From: JBBRNV01 sp038227435
Lineage (GTDB): Bacteria > Patescibacteriota > Minisyncoccia > Phycocordibacterales > CALRBL01
NCBI GenBank assembly: GCA_038227435.1
Contig: JBBRPW010000007.1
Location: 1 to 26,506 of the forward strand
Length of the DNA stretch: 26,506 bases
Direction of reading: 5' to 3'
Shown here: one piece after another, positions 15,114-23,821 of the stretch
How the letters are laid out: each line of letters starts with the position of its first letter
Position numbering within the stretch: position 1 is the stretch's first letter
The notes under the pieces: generated by a model
What the model was told of the DNA's origin: nothing
Databases searched by the model: none
What the model saw: the letters and a program-made list of their open reading frames with translations, nothing else
Translations under genes and position numbers: made by a program

Positions 15114-15926
15114 ATGAATCAAGCACAAGATACAGAGAGCAATATGAATAAGGAAAAAAATCCAAAAGAGGCTAAGGGTCATCTTCATCCTCACTCCACC
15201 GCCCTTGCTGAAGTGTATAAAATTTTTACAGGGTTGGGATTTTCAATTTCTGAAGGTCCTGAAATTGAAGACGAATATCATAATTTTGACGCATTAAACG
15301 TGCCTGCCGACCATCCATCTCGTGACATGCAAGATACTTTTTGGCTCAAAAATCATCCATCGATTCTTTCAAATGAAAAAGATGAAACCGGACATCATTT
15401 TTTAAATGATAAAAAGCGAACATTACTTCGAACTCAAACTTCGAGTATTCAGGTTCGCTATATGGAGAAATTAAAACATGAGGGAAGAAATCCTCCTTTC
15501 AATATTATAGGTGGAGGTAAAGTGTTTCGAAATGAGGCAACTGATAAAACACATGAAGCGCAATTTTATCAAATTGAAGGAATGAGTGTTGGAAAAGATA
15601 TTAGTGTTGCTACTCTTAAAAGTACCCTTAAAGAGTTTTTTAATTTATTTTTTGGAAATGAAATTGAAATACGTTTTCGACCTAGTTATTTTCCTTTCGT
15701 TGAGCCGGGTGTAGAAGTCGATGTTTTGTTTAATGGAAAATGGCTTGAAGTTTTGGGAGCGGGAATGGTTCATCCTGTTGTCCTTAATGCCGGTGGAATT
15801 GACTCAAAACTGTGGCAAGGATTTGCTTTTGGAATTGGGCTCGACCGACTCTTAATGATTCGACACAATATTACCGACGTACGAATGCTTTATAGTGGCG
15901 ATTTAAGATTCATCAATCAGTTTTAA
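15114..15926 (+). CDS. pheS: Phenylalanyl-tRNA synthetase alpha subunit (short form)
   Basis: Catalytic subunit that charges tRNA-Phe. Class II motif 2 is seen as KVFRNEATDKTHEAQFYQIEG (136-156), shown by FRNE, the His147 and Gln150-Phe151 core. Motif 3 is FGIGLDRLLMIR (239-250), and RPSYFPFVEPGVEVD (189-203) is the PheS hallmark. With 270 residues it is about 60-80 shorter than standard PheS. The N-terminal coiled-coil that contacts tRNA is replaced by about 20 polar residues before HLHPHS. A later ATG at 15144 would shorten it further. pheT follows after 34 bases. Confidence 0.95.
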   Translation: MNQAQDTESNMNKEKNPKEAKGHLHPHSTALAEVYKIFTGLGFSISEGPEIEDEYHNFDALNVPADHPSRDMQDTFWLKNHPSILSNEKDETGHHFLNDKKRTLLRTQTSSIQVRYMEKLKHEGRNPPFNIIGGGKVFRNEATDKTHEAQFYQIEGMSVGKDISVATLKSTLKEFFNLFFGNEIEIRFRPSYFPFVEPGVEVDVLFNGKWLEVLGAGMVHPVVLNAGGIDSKLWQGFAFGIGLDRLLMIRHNITDVRMLYSGDLRFINQF

Positions 15927-15960
15927 AATATCTCGATACAAACTAAACAGAAATACATAC

Positions 15961-17961
15961 ATGAAAATTTCACGAAACTGGCTTCAAACATATTTCGACT
16001 CTCAACTTCCGGGGCATGAAGATCTTTCTAATTTATTTACATTCCATTCATGCGAAGTTGAAGGAGTTGAACATGCAAGTGATTTAGATCACGTACTTGA
16101 TATCAAAGTGCTTCCTGATCGAGCTCATTATTTACTGTCGCACCAAGGAGCTGCGGAAGAAATTTCTGCAATCACTGGGTTTAAAATTAAACCTGATTTT
16201 TTAAGACACAATAGAGCTGCTGTTGCAGAAAAAGTTGTAGCAGAAGGGCACATTGATAGCCCTGATATTAAAGTAACTGATGAAGCTTTTTGCTCAAGAT
16301 ACATGTCGCGATTTGTCAAAAACATTATTGTAAAAGAAAGTCCTAGTTGGTTAAAACATTGGCTCGAAGCAGTTGGTGCACGATCTATTAATAATATTGT
16401 TGATGCAACAAATTATATTATGCTCGATTCTGGCCAGCCTCTTCATGCATTCGATGCAGATAAGGTAAGGGGTTTAATTGTTGTACGCCGTGCTGAAGCC
16501 GGAGAAAAAATAATTACCCTTGATCAAAAAGAAGTGATTCTTTCAATTGAAGATAATGTTATCGCTGACGATGAGGGGCCAATTGCTATTGCGGGTATTA
16601 AAGGTGGAAGTAGAGCAGCGGTAGATGAACATACTAAAAATATTATTATCGAATCCGCTCGTTTTCATCCAACTCAAGTACGAAAAACTTCACAGAGAAT
16701 TGGAATTCGAAACGAATCTTCTAAACGATTTGAAAATGAAATTTCTGAAACACTCGCATCAATTGGAATGCACTGCGTTTCTGCACTTATATTGAGCATG
16801 GTGCCCGAAGCGCAGTTTGGCCCAGTTGGCGATGCATATCCAAACATGTTGCCCATTCGAAAAATTTCAATATCTCCTTCTCGAATTACTTCTCTTTTAG
16901 GAATGAATCTTTCTCATCAAATAATGATGGAAACTTTGCTAAAACTTAATCTACAAACATCTATATTTAGTGATGAGGAATGGCATATTACCATTCCTCC
17001 AGAAAGGTTGGATATTGTGAGTGAACCAGACATAGCCGATGAGATAGGTCGCATTATTGGATACGATAAGTTAGAAAATCTTCAGGTTCAGCCTCTTTTG
17101 GGAGAAATTGAAATTTCATCATCAATTTCGGAAGGAATTAAAATTAAGAAATGTTTAATAGATCAAGGTTATGGAGAAGCCTATCTATATACATTTGCTG
17201 AAAAAGGGGATATTCAAATTGAACATCCATTAGCATCAGATAAGTCATATACTCGAAATAATATAATCGATGGGTTATTAAGTGTTGCTGAAATGAATGC
17301 TCGCAATGCAGATATACTATCGTCCGAAGACGTGCTATTAGAGGCTATTCGAATGTTTGAAATTGGTAAAACATTTAAAGATGGAAAAGAAATATGGTCA
17401 CTAGCGATTGTTCACCGTCTATTAAAAAAACAAAAAGGAATTAGTGCAAAACAAAAATTAGAGGAAACAATTGAACATATTAGAGAACGAACAGGGTTAG
17501 ATATTCTTTCAAACGCATCAATTCTTGAAAAAGATTTGACCGCATTTGTTGAGATTTCACTTGATTCATTTTTTAGTAGTAAAGAAGGAAAAAATAACGA
17601 TGCATTGGACTTAATACAATCACAACCGCTAAAAACAATATCGGAATTTGTTCAATTTAAGGAATTTTCAATCTACCCATTTATTTCTCGAGACGCGGCT
17701 CTATTTGTAGAAGAAAATGTAAATGAAGAAGCGGTAAAGGATTTAATCATTTCAAATGCTTCATCAACTCTTCTTCAAAAAGTCACGCTTTTCGATGTAT
17801 TCGTTAAAAAAAGTGAAGATCCAAATATTGCGGCTAAAAAATCTCTGGCTTATAGGCTCGTATTTCAATCATTTGAAAAAACATTAACCGACGAAGGGGT
17901 GTTGGAGATAATGAATAGGGTGTACGAAGCACTAAAAGTAAAAGGCTACGAAATAAGATAA
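15961..17961 (+). CDS. pheT: Phenylalanyl-tRNA synthetase beta subunit lacking the tRNA-binding OB domain
   Basis: Structural and editing partner of PheS. The N-terminus MKISRNWLQTYFD and the CEVEGVE segment (about 31-37) are typical. The sequence then passes directly to LDIKVLPDRAHYL, the conserved B1 strand that normally comes about 100 residues later. The EMAP-II/OB tRNA-binding insertion (domain B2) is therefore missing, which accounts for 666 residues instead of about 790. The B3/B4 editing domain (SRFHPTQVRKTSQRIG region), the B5 domain (about 300-370), the catalytic-like core and a C-terminal FDX-ACB domain (from about 561) are present. No Shine-Dalgarno is visible; it is presumably in an operon with pheS. 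Confidence 0.95.
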   Translation: MKISRNWLQTYFDSQLPGHEDLSNLFTFHSCEVEGVEHASDLDHVLDIKVLPDRAHYLLSHQGAAEEISAITGFKIKPDFLRHNRAAVAEKVVAEGHIDSPDIKVTDEAFCSRYMSRFVKNIIVKESPSWLKHWLEAVGARSINNIVDATNYIMLDSGQPLHAFDADKVRGLIVVRRAEAGEKIITLDQKEVILSIEDNVIADDEGPIAIAGIKGGSRAAVDEHTKNIIIESARFHPTQVRKTSQRIGIRNESSKRFENEISETLASIGMHCVSALILSMVPEAQFGPVGDAYPNMLPIRKISISPSRITSLLGMNLSHQIMMETLLKLNLQTSIFSDEEWHITIPPERLDIVSEPDIADEIGRIIGYDKLENLQVQPLLGEIEISSSISEGIKIKKCLIDQGYGEAYLYTFAEKGDIQIEHPLASDKSYTRNNIIDGLLSVAEMNARNADILSSEDVLLEAIRMFEIGKTFKDGKEIWSLAIVHRLLKKQKGISAKQKLEETIEHIRERTGLDILSNASILEKDLTAFVEISLDSFFSSKEGKNNDALDLIQSQPLKTISEFVQFKEFSIYPFISRDAALFVEENVNEEAVKDLIISNASSTLLQKVTLFDVFVKKSEDPNIAAKKSLAYRLVFQSFEKTLTDEGVLEIMNRVYEALKVKGYEIR

Positions 17962-17976
17962 ACGAGAAAGTTATTA

Positions 17977-17985
17977 TGTTATAAT
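17977..17985 (+). promoter_or_regulatory. Extended -10 promoter element, leaderless spacing
   Basis: TG at 17977-17978 and a perfect TATAAT at 17980-17985 form an extended -10; the ATG at 17992 comes 6 bases later. Confidence 0.65.
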
Positions 17986-17991
17986 TTTAGT

Positions 17992-18570
17992 ATGGTTCCT
18001 AAAATTTTACTTGGCCTTTACGCATTATTATTTACAATTTGTGCATTTAATCCTGTTGCTCGGGACGTTTGGTTCGTTGAGAATTTAACGGTACTTGCAG
18101 TATTAGTGGTTATCGTAATTCTTTACTTTAGAGGAATTCGTTTTTCAAACTTTTCTTATATCCTCATGAGTATGTTTATTTTCATACATACAATTGGGGG
18201 ACATTATACATTTGCAAATGTTCCTTTTGGATTTATTACTCATCTTTTTGGTTTTGAGCGAAATAATTACGATAGACTGGGTCATTTTTCAGTTGGGTTT
18301 TACGCATATCCAATTGCTGAAATATTTTACGCTCGAGGAATTATTACGAAACGATGGGCAGCAATTCTTATGGGTGTTTTAGCAATCGGAGCAATCGCTG
18401 CTTGGTATGAAATCTTTGAATGGTGGTATGCAGTTCATTCCGACCCAAGTGCGGGAATAGCGGTTTTAGGCTCACAGGGAGACATTTGGGACGCACAGAA
18501 GGACATGTTGTCTGATACTTTGGGTGCGTTTACAGCTGGAGCAGTGGCTCTATTCAGATTTAAAAAATAA
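17992..18570 (+). CDS. YjdF-like (DUF2238) polytopic membrane protein
   Basis: A 192-residue protein with about five or six membrane helices (near 5-20, 33-48, 58-75, 100-115, 120-140 and 175-190). DRLGHFSVGFYAYPIAE, AAWYEIFEWWYA and GDIWDAQKDMLSDTLGA match the conserved His/Glu/Trp/Asp pattern of the DUF2238 family (E. coli YjdF). The polar residues inside helices suggest a metal-binding or transport role, but none is established. It may start directly at its ATG from the element at 17977-17985. Confidence 0.85.
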   Translation: MVPKILLGLYALLFTICAFNPVARDVWFVENLTVLAVLVVIVILYFRGIRFSNFSYILMSMFIFIHTIGGHYTFANVPFGFITHLFGFERNNYDRLGHFSVGFYAYPIAEIFYARGIITKRWAAILMGVLAIGAIAAWYEIFEWWYAVHSDPSAGIAVLGSQGDIWDAQKDMLSDTLGAFTAGAVALFRFKK

Positions 18571-18625
18571 GCCTTAAAATATAGGTGAAATACACATATA
18601 AGAATTAGGAGTGTTAGGTTTTTTT

Positions 18626-18634
18626 TGATATAAT
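18626..18634 (+). promoter_or_regulatory. Predicted gyrB promoter (extended -10)
   Basis: TG, one base, then a perfect TATAAT at 18629-18634, preceded by a T run; the -35 is weak. The predicted leader to the ATG at 18684 is about 43 bases, so gyrB is not leaderless. Confidence 0.65.
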
Positions 18635-18683
18635 TAATCTATTAAGCATAAGCAGTTTTAATTCCACTAAATTAGTAATACCT

Positions 18684-20861
18684 ATGGCAAAAGACGATAA
18701 AGCTCCAAAAAAATCTGCAAAAGATACATCAGGTCACACATACGACGCTCAGTCGATTACAGTTCTTGAAGGTCTTGAGCCAGTTCGAAAAAGACCGGGT
18801 ATGTACATTGGTACAACTGGTCCATCTGGTTTGCACCATCTTATTACTGAAATTTTCGACAACTCTCGTGATGAAGCCATGGGAGGTTTTGCCGATCGAA
18901 TTGAAGTTGCAATCTTACCTGGTAATTACGTACGAGTTGTTGATAACGGACGAGGAATTCCAATTGATATTCATAAACAATCAAAAGTTTCTGCTCTTGA
19001 AACAATTATGACAACACTTCATGCCGGAGGAAAATTCGGAGGAGAAGGATATAAAGTATCTGGAGGACTTCACGGAGTAGGAGCATCAGTAGTTAATGCG
19101 CTTTCAGAATACACTCAAGTGATTGTTCATAAAGATGGTGGAGTATACATGCAAGAGTACGAACGAGGAAAACGAAAGGCTGCAGTTAAACAAATTGGAA
19201 AAACAAAACAACATGGAACAATTGTAATGTTTAAACCAGACATTGAAATTTTTAAAGAAATCGAATTTGCATCGTCTTGGGTTATTTCGCACTTACGTCA
19301 ACAAGCATATTTAGTACGAGGTCTTCGAATTGCTGTGCTCGATATGCGAGGAGTAAAAGCGTTTGAAGGGGAAACTTCTCCTAAAAAAATTGATACGTTA
19401 AACAGCTATTATTTAGAAGACCTTAAAATCGATTGCACATCTCAATCATTTTATTTCGAAGGGGGACTTATTTCACTTATTAAGTTCTACACGCAATCTC
19501 AAAAGCCAATTCATAAAAATATATTTTATGTAGAAAAAGGAATCGAAGGAGTGGAATCTGTTGAAGTCGCTCTTCAATATGTTGATGACATTCTTCCTAA
19601 AATTCATACATTTGCAAACAATATTTCAACCCCAGAAGGAGGAACTCACTTAACAGGTTTCAAAACCGCACTTACTCGAACATTAAATACATACGGCCGG
19701 GCAAATAATTTAATTAAAGAAAAAGAAGAAAACTTTACTGGAGATGATGTGCTTGAAGGACTAGTAGCAGTGGTTTCGGTAAAGCTTCGAGAAATTCAAT
19801 TTGAAGGACAAACAAAAGCAAAACTTGGATCAGTTGAAGCGCAAGGAGCGGTGGCTACTGTTTTTGGTGAAGCATTTACTGCATTTCTTGAAGAAAATCC
19901 AGACGACGCTAAAACAATTGTAGGAAAAGCAGAGCTCGCTATGCGTGCTCGAAGAGCCGCCAAAGCCGCCAAAGATTCAGTGCTCCGAAAGGGAGCACTC
20001 GACGGAATGACTCTCCCCGGAAAGTTGGCTGACTGCCAAACGAAAGATGCTTCAGAATCAGAACTCTTTATTGTGGAGGGAGATTCAGCCGGAGGATCGG
20101 CCAAAGCAGGGCGAGATCGCCGAACGCAAGCCATCCTCCCACTTCGAGGAAAAATTTTAAACATTGAACGAGCAAGACTCGACAAGCTCCTTGCATCAGA
20201 ACAAATTCGAAACTTGGTAGTTGCTCTTGGAACTGCTATTGGCGATACATTCGACATTACTAAACTTCGATATCATAAAATTATTATTGCAACCGATGCC
20301 GATGTGGACGGTGCGCACATTCGAACATTGCTCCTTACATTTTTCTACCGCTACTACCGACCATTAATTGAAGCTGGCTATATTTATATTGCACAACCGC
20401 CACTTTATAAAATAACGAAACGAAAAGAAATTCACTATTTCTATAACGAAGAAGAAAAAAATGTATTTTTATCTAAAGAAGGAGACGATGCATTAATTGC
20501 TTCATCAGAAGAGGGAACATTCGATGCGGGCGATGCAACTGACGAAGAAGCAGATAATGCTGAATCTACAGAAGAAGAAACAGCTGGAAAAGGTAAAAAA
20601 GCAAAAGGCGACAAAGGCGACAAAGATGACATTAAAAAGAAAGTTAAAATTTCAATTCAACGCTATAAAGGTTTAGGAGAAATGAATGCTGACGAACTCG
20701 GAGAAACAACAATGGATATTAAACATCGCGTTCTTCGTCAGGTAAGTGTGATCGACTTTGAAGATGCCGATAAAACAATTGATATTTTGATGGGAAGCGA
20801 AGTTGCTCCTCGAAAATCTTTCATTCAATCTAATGCGAAAGCAGCGAACTTAGATGTTTAA
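18684..20861 (+). CDS. gyrB: DNA gyrase subunit B
   Basis: ATPase subunit of a type IIA topoisomerase that introduces negative supercoils with GyrA. The GHKL domain shows GLEPVRKRPGMYIG, the Mg-binding DNSRDEA (Asn60) and the ATP-lid GGLHGVGASVVNALS. The transducer is followed by the Toprim domain with EGDSAGGSAKAGRDR (Glu465) and DADVDG (Asp538, 540, 542). The tail QRYKGLGEM is present. Between Toprim and tail an insertion of about 50 residues (about 605-653) is first Asp/Glu/Ala rich, then Gly/Lys/Asp repetitive. ParE cannot be excluded without GyrA/ParC context, but the tail favours GyrB. It is bounded by its own promoter and a terminator. Confidence 0.93.
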   Translation: MAKDDKAPKKSAKDTSGHTYDAQSITVLEGLEPVRKRPGMYIGTTGPSGLHHLITEIFDNSRDEAMGGFADRIEVAILPGNYVRVVDNGRGIPIDIHKQSKVSALETIMTTLHAGGKFGGEGYKVSGGLHGVGASVVNALSEYTQVIVHKDGGVYMQEYERGKRKAAVKQIGKTKQHGTIVMFKPDIEIFKEIEFASSWVISHLRQQAYLVRGLRIAVLDMRGVKAFEGETSPKKIDTLNSYYLEDLKIDCTSQSFYFEGGLISLIKFYTQSQKPIHKNIFYVEKGIEGVESVEVALQYVDDILPKIHTFANNISTPEGGTHLTGFKTALTRTLNTYGRANNLIKEKEENFTGDDVLEGLVAVVSVKLREIQFEGQTKAKLGSVEAQGAVATVFGEAFTAFLEENPDDAKTIVGKAELAMRARRAAKAAKDSVLRKGALDGMTLPGKLADCQTKDASESELFIVEGDSAGGSAKAGRDRRTQAILPLRGKILNIERARLDKLLASEQIRNLVVALGTAIGDTFDITKLRYHKIIIATDADVDGAHIRTLLLTFFYRYYRPLIEAGYIYIAQPPLYKITKRKEIHYFYNEEEKNVFLSKEGDDALIASSEEGTFDAGDATDEEADNAESTEEETAGKGKKAKGDKGDKDDIKKKVKISIQRYKGLGEMNADELGETTMDIKHRVLRQVSVIDFEDADKTIDILMGSEVAPRKSFIQSNAKAANLDV

Positions 20862-20898
20862 TGTAAATTAAAATTTGAAATTTTAGACTCAAATAAAT

Positions 20899-20926
20899 AA
20901 AAAACTCTCTGGAAGGAGAGTTTTTT
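20899..20926. terminator. Bidirectional rho-independent terminator
   Basis: An A run plus CTCTC (20899-20909) pairs with GAGAG plus a T run (20916-20926) around a 6-base loop. It serves gyrB on the plus strand and the convergent CARDB gene on the minus strand. Confidence 0.9.
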
Positions 20927-20949
20927 ATTTTCCAATCTATTAAGTTTAG

Positions 20950-22539
20950 TTAATAGTTAATTGTTGTTTTATTGTTTGCAGGATTTGCATCTGTTCCATT
21001 AAAAGTTACTTGAGCAGTAACAGTTCCGTTTGAAGGATATGCATAGTTATAAGTTCCATCTGAGTTGTATCCACCTGATGAACCGGTTACTAATTTATCT
21101 AGTTCGATATCAAATGTTTTTACATCACCTACCTGGAATGAATCATCGTGAACTGCAGATCGGTACACACCGTTTGAATATCCAGAATCTACTCCGTTTA
21201 CGTTGTATGTAGTTGAGTTTACGGTATATCGATTTCCATTTGCATACACAATGAAACTCCATTTATCTGCACTTTGCCCACCGATATTTGTAATTCTGAT
21301 TCGAACTGTTCCTCCAGTTCCGCTTACTCGACTTGCATTATTAATAGTTGCTGTAATCGCAAGGTCAGCAGGAGCCCCAGTTGTATGATTACTATAATAA
21401 GTAGGATTTGAATTGTAAGGGAATGAATTTGTTTGAGAATAATTTGAGTTTGAAGGATACACAGGAGCAACAGCTGACACTGGATTATATCCAGGGTTGA
21501 AGTTATTTCCGTTAATATATCCACCACCTACTGTTGGAAAGTTTCCAACAGTTAATGAGTTATTAGCTCGATTAATATCTTGTGTTTGATTATTTACATC
21601 AGCAGTAATACTTCCGTATTGACCGGGCACATATCCTCCAAAGGCAAGTGTAAATAAAACACTGTCATTTGTTTGAAGAGATGGTTGCAGTGCTGAAGTA
21701 AAATATGATGAGTTAGGATCGTTTGATGGAAGAGTTCCAGAAACTACCCATCCACCAGTTGCTTTTGGCCCGTGGTTTGAAACGATGAACTGCATTGCAG
21801 TTGCACCGTTTACAATTCCAGGATAATTAGGAGCTTGTGAAGAAATATAAGTATTTCCATTTACAAGTGTTCCGTATCCAATCACTTTAATAAACAAGTC
21901 AGATGATCCAACTGGTTGATTAGATGTTCCACCATGATGAACTGTTCCTGTCATTCCACCAGTTCCACTTGTTGGAGGAGTTGATGTTCCATGTCCTACT
22001 GGGGGAGTAGTTGTTGCCATTGAAGGCACAATTGAAATTGTAGTTGTTCCCATTCCAATCACTTTTAAAGTTGAAGATGAGATGAGAGATACTTTTAAAT
22101 TGATTGCAGTTTGAGATTGTAATGCGAGGTCAGTATAGAACGGTCGTAGAATTCCTTCATACACAGTTTGATTATTTACTTGCTTAATTGCAAATGGGGG
22201 AATCATTCCAGTTCCATTACATGTTACTCGTTCAGAGCTTGATGCAGTAACGAATTCAAAATAGACATTCTTATCACAATCGTAATTAAGAATATATTTT
22301 CCTGAAACAGTATTTGTGTGTGTCGTACTTAGTTTAAATGGTTCTCCGGGTCGAACTGTGGGTTTATCACTAGTAACTACAAGAGTAGTTGCTGGTGTAT
22401 TTGAACTTCCTCCTGTTAATGCTGAAATAGCCCGAGGTACCAATTTAATGATGCCGTAAAGCAACATGAAAGCGATAACTGCGAGCACAACGAATAATAC
22501 GATACGTAAAACTTTGTATAAAAGTGAATCTTTGTTCAT
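20950..22539 (-). CDS. Surface protein with two CARDB-like domains
   Basis: A 529-residue protein with one N-terminal membrane helix (about 9-32). A beta-rich region follows (about 45-175, with two cysteines that could bond), then a Thr/Pro/Gly linker (about 175-205) and a CARDB-like domain (about 210-335) with MQFIVSNHGPKATGGW and NRANNSLTVG. A second Asn/Tyr/Pro-rich linker (about 335-385) leads to a second CARDB domain (about 390-529) with VRIRITNIGGQSADKW and ending DANPANNKTTINY. CARDB domains are adhesion-type Ig-like folds common on prokaryote surfaces. There is no LPxTG-like C-terminus, so it is probably held by the N-terminal helix. It is the first minus-strand gene in the window. 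Confidence 0.85.
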   Translation of the reverse strand: MNKDSLLYKVLRIVLFVVLAVIAFMLLYGIIKLVPRAISALTGGSSNTPATTLVVTSDKPTVRPGEPFKLSTTHTNTVSGKYILNYDCDKNVYFEFVTASSSERVTCNGTGMIPPFAIKQVNNQTVYEGILRPFYTDLALQSQTAINLKVSLISSSTLKVIGMGTTTISIVPSMATTTPPVGHGTSTPPTSGTGGMTGTVHHGGTSNQPVGSSDLFIKVIGYGTLVNGNTYISSQAPNYPGIVNGATAMQFIVSNHGPKATGGWVVSGTLPSNDPNSSYFTSALQPSLQTNDSVLFTLAFGGYVPGQYGSITADVNNQTQDINRANNSLTVGNFPTVGGGYINGNNFNPGYNPVSAVAPVYPSNSNYSQTNSFPYNSNPTYYSNHTTGAPADLAITATINNASRVSGTGGTVRIRITNIGGQSADKWSFIVYANGNRYTVNSTTYNVNGVDSGYSNGVYRSAVHDDSFQVGDVKTFDIELDKLVTGSSGGYNSDGTYNYAYPSNGTVTAQVTFNGTDANPANNKTTINY

Positions 22540-22545
22540 GGGAGT

Positions 22546-22574
22546 ACCATACTATACTTTATTTAAATCGTCAA
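22546..22574 (-). promoter_or_regulatory. Predicted promoter of the CARDB protein gene, leaderless type
   Basis: On the minus strand TTGACG (22574-22569), a 17-base spacer and TATGGT (22551-22546), then 6 bases and the ATG. Confidence 0.65.
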
Positions 22575-22593
22575 GTTTTAACAAAAGGCCTAA

Positions 22594-22622
22594 TTGACAC
22601 AATGTATTTATTATGTTATTAA
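22594..22622 (+). promoter_or_regulatory. Predicted promoter of the small membrane-protein gene
   Basis: A perfect -35 TTGACA (22594-22599), a 17-base spacer and TATTAA (22617-22622). The TTG that could open the reading frame is the -35 itself, which places the true start downstream at 22645 with a leader of about 16 bases. Confidence 0.65.
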
Positions 22623-22644
22623 TAAAAAAGAATATTTTCGCAAA

Positions 22645-22881
22645 ATGAACTTTTTAAACTCTGAGTCTGAGATTGAGAGTGTCAAACAGTTCAGTATTGG
22701 AGGTTTGTTCAAAGTGATAGGCCTCGTAATATTGTACTTACTGATAGCTACGATTATCATTAGTCTTTTTTACCCGATTATGTTTCGTACAAAAAAGGTG
22801 AAACCTGTCGATAATCGTACAAATCAAAATGAAATATTGCTCGTGAAGAAATTCGAGAGCAATAAAGCCTGGGAGCACTAA
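22645..22881 (+). CDS. Small single-helix membrane protein
   Basis: A 78-residue protein of unknown function. A short acidic and polar start (about 1-18) precedes one hydrophobic helix (about 21-46), then a basic, polar tail. The ATG at 22645 was chosen because the longer reading frame would start in the promoter -35 hexamer at 22594. It is divergent from the CARDB gene, with 105 bases between the two start codons, and lies upstream of the sortase. No family is recognised. Confidence 0.6.
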   Translation: MNFLNSESEIESVKQFSIGGLFKVIGLVILYLLIATIIISLFYPIMFRTKKVKPVDNRTNQNEILLVKKFESNKAWEH

Positions 22882-22915
22882 CGTAATCGTTATGTTCACA
22901 TCCTTAGGCCTGGTC

Positions 22916-22932
22916 GTAAATTGTAAATTTAC
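22916..22932. repeat. Short inverted repeat downstream of the small membrane gene
   Basis: GTAAATT and AATTTAC pair over 7 bases with a 3-base loop. No T tract follows, so it is not a typical terminator. A second small hairpin, GTCTT/AAGAC, lies just downstream near 22940-22953. Confidence 0.4.
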
Positions 22933-23017
22933 CTGACGAGTCTTTAATAAGACGAAACCAATCTATATACTTCATTCAATAAATAATTTAAAATTATTAC
23001 ATACCTTCAATAAAAAT

Positions 23018-23683
23018 ATGAAAACAGAATCACTCAACAAATTTTTCAAACCACTCCTTATCTTCATTGGTATTTTTGCTGGTGTCTTTATTTTCACATA
23101 CGGTGTTTTATACTTCCTCGGAGCCATCCCTGATGAATTTCGTTTTTCAGCAAGTAACCTTACCCCTATTGATAGAATTGAATCTCTTAAAAATGGAGAA
23201 CAAGGTTTGAACCCTGAAGTACCCAATTACAATAGTGCCGAAATTAATGTGAAGCCAAATAAAATTGTTATTCCAACAATCGGTACAAATTTTGTTATTG
23301 AAAATCCTTCATCAACCAATATACAAATACTCGATGAAGCTCTTAAGCGCGGCGCTGTTCGATATCCAACTTCAGGAACTCCTGATCAAGGAAACATGCT
23401 TTTATTTGGGCACAGTACTAGTTTTAAAATAGTTAATAATAAGGCGTATCAAGTATTTAATGGATTGAGCTCTCTAAAAAATGGAGATGAAATTTATGTA
23501 CTTACCGACACAACTCGTTATGTGTATTCTGTGAATAACGTAAAGTTAGTAGACAGTAGAACTGCGCTCGTTCAATTTACAAACGATAAGCACATGTTAA
23601 CTCTTTCAACATGTAATAGTTTCGGAGAGGAGACTGACAGATATAAAGTTGAAGCTGATTTCGTACGAAGTGAACGAGTATAA
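23018..23683 (+). CDS. Sortase-family transpeptidase
   Basis: Membrane-anchored cysteine transpeptidase of 221 residues. The N-terminal helix (about 12-35) is an uncleaved anchor, and the sortase barrel covers about 75-220. The catalytic set is visible: His132 in LLFGHS, Cys199 in TLSTCNS, and Arg208 in ETDRYKVEA. Sortases link secreted proteins to the cell wall or to one another, usually at an LPxTG-like C-terminal signal. No such substrate is complete in the window; the CARDB protein lacks one, and the repeat protein at 26012 continues past the edge. The class (D or E like) cannot be decided by eye. Confidence 0.9.
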   Translation: MKTESLNKFFKPLLIFIGIFAGVFIFTYGVLYFLGAIPDEFRFSASNLTPIDRIESLKNGEQGLNPEVPNYNSAEINVKPNKIVIPTIGTNFVIENPSSTNIQILDEALKRGAVRYPTSGTPDQGNMLLFGHSTSFKIVNNKAYQVFNGLSSLKNGDEIYVLTDTTRYVYSVNNVKLVDSRTALVQFTNDKHMLTLSTCNSFGEETDRYKVEADFVRSERV

Positions 23684-23787
23684 ATTGTATAGATAGTTCA
23701 TATATAAAAAGTTGAAATTCCTCAAAACAAGGCATTTTTTCAATATTCAAGTTATTTAGGCGCGGGAAAAGAGATAGATAAGAGTGC

Positions 23788-23815
23788 TTGACAATTCCTG
23801 TAATTGTGATACTAT
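23788..23815 (+). promoter_or_regulatory. Strong predicted promoter upstream of the GC-rich gene
   Basis: A perfect TTGACA (23788-23793), a 16-base spacer and TACTAT (23810-23815). Transcription would begin near 23822, about 245 bases before the ATG at 24068. Confidence 0.75.
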
Positions 23816-23821
23816 ATTCTC

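Noticed and set aside
19796..20257. Long minus-strand reading frame inside gyrB
   Set aside because: Shadow of the strongly conserved Toprim region; Ser/Ala/Pro-biased and without a start signal.
22594..22644. TTG at 22594 as a start codon
   Set aside because: It is the first three bases of a perfect TTGACA promoter hexamer; the ATG at 22645 fits a normal short leader.
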